A stretch of DNA of 14,313 bases. Origin: Dunaliella salina (taxonomy: Eukaryota; Chlorophyta; Chlorophyceae; Chlamydomonadales; Dunaliellaceae). A model generated the notes under the pieces. The model had not been told where the DNA came from and made no database searches. It worked only from the letters and a program-made list of their open reading frames with translations. The first letter of the stretch is position 1. Each line of letters opens with the position of its first letter. The stretch lies in assembly GCA_002284615.2 (NCBI GenBank), contig MU069502.1:328452-342764 (forward strand), given 5' to 3'. A program made the translations under genes and the position numbers. Positions 9,701 to 14,313 of the stretch are shown in pieces.

Positions 9701-12700
9701 TGAGGGAAAGACAAGGAGCAAGGAAAGTCTACACAGGCCAGAGGCCGCGTGCATTGAGGGAAGGTCCGCTAACTAGCAAGCTAGGAGGGACCTTACCAAC
9801 TGGCCCTCAAAACCTACACAAGACAAAGCCAGACTTTCAAGGGGATCAGAGGCTGGCGTTGGCCGCGCGGCCCTTCCCCCCTTGTAAGAAACTGCGGTTT
9901 TAGGTGATTCCTTGTGCAATTAACACTCAGAACCCCACAAGAAGGGTTTGCTGTGTGAATGTGCTCGTAGGACAGCATTGTGTCTCTGTTTTGCCTTCCT
10001 TCTATGGATGCAGATGCAGAAAATTAACGGACCATCATGCGGGATAAAGCTAATTGTGCTTCAGGGTTACATCCGCCTATTAAGCAAACGATCAACTACA
10101 GATAGCGAGTAAGGAATTCATGTTATGTAGTTTTGCCTGCCGGAAAGTTTCAGCGAAAGGTAGGCTTAGCCAGCTCCTACCAAAGAAATGAGCAACAAAA
10201 GGTCGAACCATGAGAATGAAGAGAGCACTTGGGTGCATGGATAAGGGCTTTGTGACATCTTGCAATGGTTGGATCAATGTTTTGCAATGGTTGCATGTAT
10301 GCAATGGTTGGATTAACATAACAAACGGAAGGACAAAGGCCTTTTGATTAATGCTTTGCAATGGTTGGGTTCAGGCCTAGAGATGAATCTGAAGAAAGCT
10401 ATGAAGCACCTTGCCAAAAAGACACATATGCCAAGAGCACTCATAAACATCTCCCATGTGTTTGCATACAGAGGAAGCTGCACTGTACCTGCTACTAGTG
10501 CTATTGAAATTTTGTAGTAGCAAGCGAGGCTTTCACCTGAAGCAACTTCATTGCTCCCCTGCTCAACATTCATGCAACAAGTTCATGGATTGAGGTCCAA
10601 AAGATGCGTGCATGGAAAATGATGAAAGCAAAAAAAAATTGCAAGTACGCAAACCGTGCTCCCATGCATGCACCCAGCAGGGTCATGAAGGCAGGTCCAA
10701 AGCATGCTTTGAAAGGCACATGACAAAAGCGGGAAGTCTCGCAATGCATGAGTCATGCACCCAAAGTACAGGTTGCAGTAATTTCCCTGATAAGATTGTT
10801 AAAAGCAAAGGACATGACCCCTGGGTAGCACAGCTGCGGCTCCAAAAACCGCATATCAATCCCAAGCAGGTAGAGGAAACGGTAGCACGTATTCATATGA
10901 GGATTCATGACGAATCTTCATGATTCCATAAATGAGGAAATCTCAATGGGCTAAGATGCCTAGGTCATTTCTTCTTCATGACTCTTCCTGAAATCATCTC
11001 TAAGACTCTCGCAGACAGCCCTCACCAGAGTCACATGCAGCACCATGCAGCAGTGAAGCACATGAGTTCATCACGCCTTAAGGATAGAAGCACACGTATG
11101 CACAAGCACAAGTATGCACAAGCATAAGTATAGAAGCACAAGTGTGAATCCATCCAACCTAAAGAAGTGAGGCAAAAGTTTGTACTCATCCAACCCCAAG
11201 AAGTGAAGCACAAATACGAATTCATCCAACTTCAACAGCTCTCACCAGAGCCACATGCAGCACCAGGCAGCAAGGAGTGAAGCACCAAACACTGGCCTGG
11301 CCCGAATTTCTGAACCTGCTTGCACCTTCTACAGACTTGGCCCTCACCTGCCACATTTGAAACCCTGCTGCAGGGAAAAACGGAATCAAAACAAGCTTGA
11401 TGTCAAATGATCAGGCTTTCCAAGACATTTTGACCATCCATGCAGGGCTCGTCTCCATTCACTTCGGCCCTCATTGGCCACCTTAGACACCAAAGCCGCA
11501 TGCACAACTGGAACCGCACGCAACATCAGGCAGCTTCACAGCAGAAGCTCCAAATACCAGCCTGGCCCAAAGCTTGAACCTGTTGCCCACTTTTTCAGTC
11601 CTGGCCCTCACAGGCAAGAATCTTGAACTAATGGCTGAAGAAGCATTATAGAATAAGCGAATAATTCTTAAATCATGTACTAATGATATTACAGAACAAA
11701 TTAATGCTACTGATCACATGTAAAACCATGTTGCATGGGAAACCATTTTATCATCATGTGCAGGCTTACACCTCCATTCACTTCACACAGACCCCACCTG
11801 CCGCATGCGTCACCAGCCAAATGCAACAGCAGGCAGCTTCAGAGTCCAAAACACCAAACACCAGTCTGTTGCAGGTTTCGACTCTGCCACACCCTTACCA
11901 CACCCGCGGTCTTTAACTTACCTGCCACATGGGGAAGCACGCTGCGAGGCACAGGGAACACAGCAGAAGTGCACCCAGCAGACGTGACGTCAAACGCGTA
12001 CGCATGGTCCCCATGGTAAGAAGTCACCAGGCGGTCGCCCTTTTGCGAGAAGCACACATAGGTGGAGTGTGCCGCGGATGTGCGGTTGCCTGTGGCACAG
12101 AGTCAAATGCCTTGTTTCATGAATCAAAACAATAACAAGCTTTTTCCTTTCATATATGAACTTCTTCCTCTTTATGAACAGGCTAGCAGTCAGTCGATTT
12201 GACTGGAGACCTCCTTTTACTTGTAACCTGGTAACCTGTGGTGCAGAGCGCGCACGCACGTGCGAACGCCATCAGTGTTTGCAGCAAGAAAGAGAGAGAA
12301 TGTGATTGACCAGTGTGTTTTGTTGCGCGAAAGGACGCCCAGGCATTGATAGCACCAGTGGCACAGAGAGCATGGAAAACACAGAGCACAGGACATCACT
12401 TCCGCATCCAGAAGCACCTGAGTAACCTGTTGATTGAGCATCAGCACCCAGAAGCAGATGCTCCCATCAACAGGCGATGGCACCAGCGACGTGGGCTGCG
12501 TAAAGGATGCAACCTCATGCATTCAAAATGGGTGCATGTGTTGTCGCTGCTGCAACAGCAACATCAATGCCTGGGGCAACACTTGAGTCTGATCACAAAT
12601 GAAGGTAGCAAATCCAGAAGCAGGTGCTAAATCAGCAGGTGATTCTTTGGATAAGCATCACTTAAACAGCACCAGTGACACGGGCCGCGTGCGCAGATAA

Positions 12701-13613
12701 AGGATATAACCTGATGCTTCTAGAATGGATGCATGTTTGTATCCCTGTGAAAGGGCATCATCAGTGCCTGAGCAGCACTATGAACTTGATCATGTGAAGC
12801 AGCGGCTCCCTTGCTTTCGCTCTCATGTGCACATTGACGTGGGACGTCCCAAAAACAGGTTTTGATTTAAAAAAAACATACTGTGGCGCAGTCTTGCACA
12901 CTCAGACACCAAGGACAGCAGACTGTGAAATGCAAAGCAAGCAGAGGCAAGCACACAAGGTATTTGAGCGACACCTCTAGGAGTGGAGGTACACAAGGCA
13001 TGTAAGGCACGTTTGGCACACAAGACATGAGGTACACAAGGCATGAGGCACACGAGGCACACAAGGCACATAAGGCATACAGGGCATTTAAGGCACGTAA
13101 GGCACACGAGGCACATAAGGCATACAGGGCATTTTAGGCACATAAGGCATATAGGGCATTTAAGGCACATAAGGCACACGAGGCACACAAGGCACACAGG
13201 GCATTGAAGGCACATAAGGCACTAATGGCACTAATGGCATATAAGGCACACAAGACACGTAAGGCACACAAGGCAAATAAGGCACATAAGGCACTAATGG
13301 CACACAAGGCACACAAGACACGGAAGGCAGACAAGACACACAAGACACGTAAGGCAGACAATGTATGGCACATAAGGCACACAAGACACGCAAGACACGT
13401 AAGGCACATAAGGCGCACAAGGCACACAGGGCACAAAAGGCACAGAAGGCACACAAGACACACAATGCATTTAAGGCACACAAGGCACTCAAGGCACACA
13501 AGGCACGAAAGGCACTAAAGGCAAATAAAGCACAAGGCATAGAGCGTATGTTTTAAAGCTTGCTGATACCAACTGACGTCTAACGTCATAGACCTTCAGT
13601 CTGAAGGGCTGGG

Positions 13614-13698
<85 letters not shown>

Positions 13699-14205
13699 GA
13701 GAGATCTCGGTGTCATCATTGCTGTTGTTGGCTTGTTTTGCCAGGTACTTTGCAACAGCACTTGCGCATTTATTACCAGCAAGACACTCATTACCAGCAC
13801 GAGCTTCCGATTTGAAGATGAAGGTGTGAGACCTTAAACGTGATGCACCCACTGCCAGGTGGGATGGGCTGTTTAAGTCCCGCACCTATTGCCTGAGAAA
13901 AAGAAAAGGGAAGTCAACAGAGGCACGAGGCTGCGTGCATTAAGGAAAATTAAAATATTGCCAGATGGGCTGGGCTGCTACCTTCGCGGACCTATTGCCA
14001 AAGAAAAAGAGAAGCAGGCATGAGGGCGCGTGCATTAAGGAAAGGAGCAAAACGCGCCTATTGCCAGATGGGCTGGCGCCAGCTGCAAAAGCGGCTGCGG
14101 CGGCCTCCAGCGCAAGGTCTCGGGCGAGCTCAGGGACAGCTTGCGACGATCATAGATGCGCACGTAAGGGTCGCTGCATGCCACGGCCAGGAGATGCGGG
14201 TGGGC
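827..14205 (-). CDS. WDTC1: Split gene (partial): WDTC1/ASG2-like WD40-TPR protein, five internal exons A-E
   Basis: Exons 14205-14058, 12089-11922, 9097-8999, 5240-5047 and 934-827 join with phases 1, 1, 1, 0 and give about 239 residues without a stop. The order is a WD40 repeat ending in YDRR, a WD40 strand set (VCFSQKGDRLVTSY), a first TPR (AGERAAKDNHFLSAMEHY, then ALHLAP), a second TPR (LRDCDVCLAVDP), and a helix AALGAVQDAAAA. Animal WDTC1/Adipose and plant ASG2 share this layout of WD40 repeats, a central TPR block and further WD40 repeats. Family members bind DDB1 as substrate receptors of CUL4 ubiquitin ligases. WDTC1 restrains fat storage in animals and ASG2 affects germination. Neither end of the gene is in the window. 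Introns are 1968, 2824, 3758 and 4112 bp. Homology is judged from remembered family features, not from a search; splice sites are read by eye. An extra exon in the B-C intron cannot be excluded. Confidence 0.83.
935..1550 (-). repeat. Tandem array of exon E acceptor + 5' exon copies
   Basis: Copies of the exon E start and its upstream intron repeat every 114-147 bp. Exon-start positions on the minus strand are 934 (the real exon), 1081, 1203, about 1320 and about 1434, with a partial copy near 1515. The conserved core is CAGGCTGCC...GGGCAGTGCAGGATGCTGC. The copies at 1081 and 1203 keep a CAG acceptor. The two farthest have lost it (AAAG|CTCC and CAAG|CTGC). The copy at 1081 stays open for 23 codons and then meets GATG|GTGAGG, a good donor at 1012. 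The array lies in the intron between exons D and E. Confidence 0.8.
1571..1655. repeat. GGGTAAGGATAA-type short tandem repeat
   Basis: A purine-rich tract built from GGGTAA and GGATAA hexamers in near alternation, ending in GGTGAGGGTAAGGGTAAGG. It resembles a telomeric repeat in style but not in unit: the algal types known to me are TTTTAGGG or TTTAGGG. On the minus strand it is a long pyrimidine-rich run (CCCTTA, TCCTTA). Confidence 0.85.
2012..2174. repeat. Imperfect inverted repeat, 57-bp arms, 49-nt loop
   Basis: The left arm 2012-2068 starts CCCTTGTCTTTGGAGCAGCC, and the right arm 2118-2174 ends with the complement of the same string. Hand alignment gives about 49 of 57 pairs without gaps. 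Mismatches cluster in the middle, leaving a perfect outer stem of 23 bp and a good inner stem (GAGCACTCTGCT). The transcript of this intron could fold into a hairpin of miRNA-precursor size. A foldback transposon remnant is the alternative. Confidence 0.82.
2490..2708. repeat. 87-bp tandem repeat, 2.5 copies
   Basis: Unit starts are at 2490, 2577 and 2664. The unit includes GCTGGTCCTCTGATCAGG, AGCTGCTGCAGGACATGT and CTTCAGGCGCCAGATCTGTC. More diverged relatives of AGCTGCTGCAGGATCTGTC occur at about 1930, 2290 and 2370, so the family spreads from about 1900 to 2710. This is intron D-E sequence; a plus-strand frame reading RSCCRTC is only the repeat. Confidence 0.85.
2925..2968. repeat. Short tandem duplication next to the transposon
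   Basis: GGATCCATGAAATATAA occurs twice, about 21 bp apart, just left of the hAT-like element. The right copy contributes the bases that became the left target duplication. Confidence 0.8.
2971..3462. mobile_element. Non-autonomous hAT-like DNA transposon, 492 bp
   Basis: The left end is CAGGGTTGGGCCGTACGCG and the right end, reversed, is CAGGGTTGGGTCATACGTG, so 16 of 19 terminal bases match. The element is flanked by AAGCACCT (2963-2970) and AAACACCT (3463-3470), an 8-bp target duplication with one mismatch. CAGGG-type ends with 8-bp duplications are the signature of the hAT superfamily. Subterminal zones are rich in TACG and CGT motifs, possible transposase-binding sites. Inside is a G-rich minisatellite and no transposase, so it would depend on an enzyme encoded elsewhere. 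The minus-strand frame across 3032-3421 is not recognised as a known protein. The element sits in intron D-E. Confidence 0.8.
3089..3185. repeat. GTGAGAGGGACCCCGATGGG minisatellite, 4 copies
   Basis: Unit starts are at 3089, 3111, 3133 and 3161 (22-28 bp apart) inside the hAT-like element. Copies differ by G-run length and an inserted GGTT. Repeats internal to small hAT elements are common. Confidence 0.88.
3745..3824. repeat. (AC)n dinucleotide tract
   Basis: A pure run of about 40 AC units. It reads (GT)n in the transcript of the minus-strand gene and lies just beyond the far end of the exon D donor array. Long valine-cysteine frames across it are artefacts. Confidence 0.97.
3860..5046 (-). 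repeat. Tandem array of exon D 3' end + splice donor copies
   Basis: The real exon D end is at 5047. Its last 50 nt or so, the donor and about 75 nt of intron recur with the AAG-donor junction at about 4916, 4793, 4661, 4507, 4350, 4194, 4061 and 3868, a period of 123-157 bp (193 for the last). The shared core on the minus strand is TTGCAGCGAGG...AAAGCCATGGGCCAGGTCAAG. After AAG, all copies but one keep GT (GTGCGC, GTGCAT, GTGTGA, GTGCGT); the 4916 copy has GCGCGT. Upstream of each core a GGGCAG or GGCAAG resembles an acceptor. Copies at 4916, 4350 and 4194 remain open in the TPR frame for 15-16 codons. This is clearly derived from the exon, not the reverse, because only 5240-5047 carries the full TPR. 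Confidence 0.85.
5047..5240 (-). CDS. WDTC1: Exon D of the WDTC1-like gene: main TPR exon
   Basis: The exon is 194 nt: two bases completing a codon from exon C (G+AT, Asp), then 64 codons. The acceptor is CCTGTCCTCTCAG|ATCGTG and the donor AAG|GTGAGG; a second possible donor, CAG|GTCAAG, lies six bases earlier and would drop Val-Lys. It starts RALHLAPWSAALWSQRADAL, continues LLNRGWAGDA and ALRDCDVCLAVDP, and ends RARALKAMGQVK. The pattern of Ala, Trp/Tyr, Asn-Arg and ALRDCD matches the TPRs of WDTC1 and ASG2, where human proteins carry YGNRAAAYMKRKW and DALRDC. The TPR block is expected to be a protein-binding surface. It is the best-supported exon in the window. Confidence 0.88.
5241..6535. 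other. Intron C-D, 5' exon-D-proximal part: no gene seen
   Basis: The region includes the pyrimidine tract before exon D, an AT-richer patch around 5430-5600, and unique-looking sequence after that. Open frames on both strands are under about 112 codons, show no recognisable domain, and lack convincing splice sites. I could place no repeat, RNA gene or exon here. Confidence 0.5.
6539..6731. repeat. (ATC)n trinucleotide microsatellite
   Basis: About 190 bp of CAT/ATC units with scattered ACC and CTC variants. It yields His, Ser, Ile or Met runs depending on frame. It lies deep in intron C-D, so the homopolymer proteins are not credible products. Confidence 0.97.
6835..7046. repeat. Direct duplication, about 104-bp unit, two copies
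   Basis: Copies are 6835-6938 and 6939-7046. Both hold ACCCT, an A-run, TTACATATA(A/G)ATAATGAAG, a T-run with CCTGATCTC, and end GCACCTTTGTAGGC. Differences are few (A-run length, CAA/CAG, CTCGG/CTTGG, CACATG/CGCATG), so the duplication is recent. Confidence 0.92.
7211..7558. repeat. Long imperfect hairpin, 157-bp arms, 34-nt loop
   Basis: Left arm 7211-7367 begins GGAGCATGGGAACAAGAG; right arm 7402-7558 ends with the complement GGAGCATGGAAACAAGAG. A gap-free hand alignment gives about 137 of 157 pairs, and both arms are the same length. The inner parts are most alike, for example CAGATCAAGATCAGTGCAAC and AGGAGCAGTCTGCTTCA are perfect in both. It would be transcribed within intron C-D. Long near-perfect intronic hairpins are typical sources of small RNAs in Chlamydomonas, but a foldback transposon is equally possible. 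No target duplication was found. Confidence 0.88.
7988..8186 (+). pseudogene. Plus-strand two-exon coding-like remnant, unrecognised
   Basis: On the strand opposite to the main gene, the frame DTDKLLKDIK ends at AAG|GTAGGA (8018/8019). A 66-nt interval ends ACAG at 8084, and the same phase resumes VLAVAAQDKTARLSRAAVAA, then VDKELKALDGSAV and a TAG at 8184-8186. The second part (34 codons including stop) is rich in Ala, Lys and Leu and looks like a real C-terminal helix. Upstream, the frame continues to about 7881 but includes a 30-bp duplication (CACGCCTGCACTG, twice) and looks degraded. I do not recognise the protein. It may be a nested gene, a captured gene fragment in a transposon, or chance. 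Confidence 0.3.
8187..8998. other. Intron C-D, exon-C-proximal part: no gene seen
   Basis: AT-richer intron sequence directly downstream of the exon C donor. The plus-strand open frame 8756-9172 is antisense to exon C and has no recognisable domain. No repeats or RNA genes were found. Confidence 0.5.
8999..9097 (-). CDS. WDTC1: Exon C of the WDTC1-like gene: first TPR helices
   Basis: The exon is 99 nt with phase 1 at both ends. The acceptor is GCCGCTGCTTCAG|GAGAGG and the donor TACG|GTAAGG. It reads EDKPLPISAAWERDAGERAA then KDNHFLSAMEHY. The order AGE, then a hydrophobic F/A pair and A..HY, matches a TPR A and B helix (compare QANEAF and AIQLYS in human WDTC1). Joined to exon D it gives MEHYD-RALHLAP. 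A second acceptor, TGCTGTTACAG|GAGAGA, would start the exon at 9166 in the same phase and add 23 codons with several cysteines; the shorter form looks more like the family. Exon C is the only one of the five without an obvious array of junction copies beside it. Confidence 0.78.
9098..11030. other. Intron B-C, central part: no gene seen
   Basis: Mostly unique sequence. Features seen are a GCTATGCTGTGCTATGCTCTG slip near 9536, a palindrome-like AACTAGCAAGCTAG near 9770, and short direct repeats of TTGCAATGGTTG at about 10261, 10281, 10302 and 10357. Open frames of 60-154 codons on both strands lack domain features. An undetected linker exon with phase 1 at both ends could hide here, since relatives have a longer WD40-TPR linker than the direct B-C join gives. 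Confidence 0.5.
11031..11921 (-). repeat. Degenerate array related to the exon B donor region
   Basis: Exon B ends CATGTGGCAG|GTAAGT at 11922. Similar junctions appear downstream in the intron: ATGCGGCAG|GTGGGG near 11797, AAATGTGGCAG|GTGAGG near 11346, and a looser GCCTGTGAGGGCC near 11607. Between them runs a shared unit of about 270-310 bp including GGCAGCTTC, CCAGCCTGGCCC or CTGGCCTGGCCC, GAACCTG and CTCCATTCACTTC (twice, about 11453 and 11772). The 5' margin (11031-11240) also has short repeats with AAGAAGTGA and CATCCAAC. Divergence is much greater than in the other arrays, so derivation from the exon is less certain here. Confidence 0.6.
11922..12089 (-). CDS. WDTC1: Exon B of the WDTC1-like gene: WD40 strands
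   Basis: The exon is 168 nt. Two bases (GC) complete a Gly codon with the G from exon A, 55 codons follow, and a single G is left over. The acceptor is CTGTGCCACAG|GCAACC and the donor GCAG|GTAAGT, a perfect match to consensus. It reads NRTSAAHSTYVCFSQKGDRL, then VTSYHGDHAYAFDVTSAG and SAVFPVPRSVLPHVA. The core T-Y-V-x-F-S-x-x-G-x-x-L-x-x-S-x-x-G-x-H-x-Y-x-x-D matches the WD40 repeat of WDTC1 and ASG2 that directly follows the YDxR repeat (human TYVTFSPNGTELLV; plant HVTFSPNGEEVLLSYSGEHVY). Confidence 0.87.
12402..12800. repeat. Direct duplication, about 205-bp unit, two diverged copies
   Basis: The copies are roughly 12402-12605 and 12609-12800. Shared markers in order are ATCCAGAAGCA, ATCAGC or GTTGATTGAGCATCA, CAGCACCAGTGACACGGGC against GGCACCAGCGACGTGGGC, AAAGGAT, AACCTGATGC or AACCTCATGC, GGATGCATG or GGGTGCATG, and ATCA(A/G)TGCCTG. 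It lies in intron A-B. The minus-strand frame containing DGSICFW is part of this repeat and not an exon. Confidence 0.75.
12990..13545. repeat. AAGGCACA minisatellite with higher-order pattern
   Basis: About 550 bp of 9-10-bp units around AAGGCACAY, with variants AAGACACG, ATACAGGGCATTT and ACTAATGGC that themselves recur in blocks (for example about 13081-13160). The plus strand reads (AHK)n-like and the minus strand (CLVCLM)n-like peptides in long open frames because the unit often has length nine and lacks stops. It is intron A-B filler, not a gene. Confidence 0.93.
13615..13695. repeat. (TG)n dinucleotide tract
   Basis: A pure run of about 40 TG units in intron A-B, reading (CA)n in the sense of the gene. 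It sits between the minisatellite and the exon A junction array. Confidence 0.97.
13854..14057 (-). repeat. Tandem copies of the exon A 3' end and donor, about 105-bp unit
   Basis: Units begin at about 14063 (in the real exon), 13960 and 13854, so there are 2.2 units. The shared order on the minus strand is CAGCCCATCTGGCAATAGG, then C-rich sequence, CCTTAATGCACGC, TTTCTTTTTCT and GGCAATAGG again. In the copies the junction reads AATAG|GTCCGC (donor at 13991) and AATAG|GTGCGG (13885), whereas the real exon has AATAG|GCGCGT. The pyrimidine run TTCTTTTTCTCAG just before the last GCAATAG also looks like an acceptor. Confidence 0.8.
14058..14205 (-). CDS. WDTC1: Exon A of the WDTC1-like gene: WD40 repeat with YDRR motif
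   Basis: The exon is 148 nt: 49 codons plus one base. The acceptor is CGCGAACAG|GCCCAC and the donor most likely AATAG|GCGCGT, a GC-type site. It is the only junction nearby that gives the right phase for exon B, and a stop follows 24 nt further on. It reads AHPHLLAVACSDPYVRIYDR, then RKLSLSSPETLRW and PLLQLAPAHLAI. The HPHLLAV..SD.YVR.YDRR pattern is that of the WD40 repeat preceding the insert loop in WDTC1 and ASG2 (human NPNLLAVGASGPFVRLYD). The YDRR is a variant of the WDxR box that contacts DDB1 in DCAF proteins. A frame extending upstream to an ATG at 14217 is possible if the exon starts earlier. Confidence 0.83.
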
Positions 14206-14222
14206 CTGTTCGCGCATGTGGG

Positions 14223-14227
<5 letters not shown>

Positions 14228-14313
<86 letters not shown>
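14228..14313. repeat. (GT)n dinucleotide tract abutting exon A acceptor
   Basis: At least 43 GT units running off the right edge. In the sense of the gene it is a (CA)n tract ending about 23 nt before the exon A acceptor, in the place where a pyrimidine tract would be expected. Confidence 0.97.

Noticed and set aside
12217..12522. Minus-strand frame with DGSICFW as an extra WD40 exon
   Set aside because: The sequence is part of a 205-bp direct duplication, has no phase-matching splice sites that I could find, and exons A and B already join as in relatives.
13134..13556. Cysteine-leucine repeat protein on the minus strand
   Set aside because: Product of the AAGGCACA minisatellite; every frame is repetitive.

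Overview
This is a piece of a eukaryotic nuclear genome, most likely from a green alga. The signs are GT-AG introns of 2 to 4 kb, many microsatellites and minisatellites, and a protein of the DCAF family shared by plants, algae and animals. A chlamydomonadalean alga is my guess from the style of the repeats; no marker gene proves it. No bacterial, organellar or viral genes were seen, and there is no rRNA, tRNA or CRISPR array.

Almost the whole window belongs to one split gene on the minus strand, read from about 14205 down to about 827. Five internal exons can be joined with every reading phase agreeing: A (14205-14058), B (12089-11922), C (9097-8999), D (5240-5047) and E (934-827). Together they encode about 239 residues, running from a WD40 repeat with a YDRR motif, through a second WD40 strand set, to a TPR pair. 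This is the order found in WDTC1/Adipose of animals and ASG2 of plants, which are substrate receptors of CUL4-DDB1 ubiquitin ligases. The N-terminal WD40 exons lie beyond 14313, and the C-terminal WD40 exons lie beyond position 1.

The most unusual observation concerns the introns. Four of the five exons are flanked by tandem arrays whose unit is a copy of the exon's own splice junction. Exon D's 3' end and donor recur about nine times over 3.87-5.05 kb. Exon E's acceptor and 5' half recur five to six times over 0.93-1.55 kb. Exon A's end and donor recur in units of about 105 bp at 13.85-14.06 kb. Exon B's donor region recurs in degenerate units of about 300 bp over 11.03-11.92 kb. Several copies keep splice-like signals and short open frames, so they could act as decoy sites or optional mini-exons.

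The introns also hold a 492-bp non-autonomous hAT-like element with terminal inverted repeats and an 8-bp target duplication (2971-3462), two long imperfect hairpins (2012-2174 and 7211-7558) that could be small-RNA precursors or foldback elements, and a two-exon plus-strand coding-like remnant (about 7988-8186). There are also long dinucleotide tracts, an ATC tract, a (GGCACA-rich) minisatellite of about 550 bp, and several direct duplications. The stretches 5241-6535, 8187-8998 and 9098-11030 are otherwise plain intron sequence.
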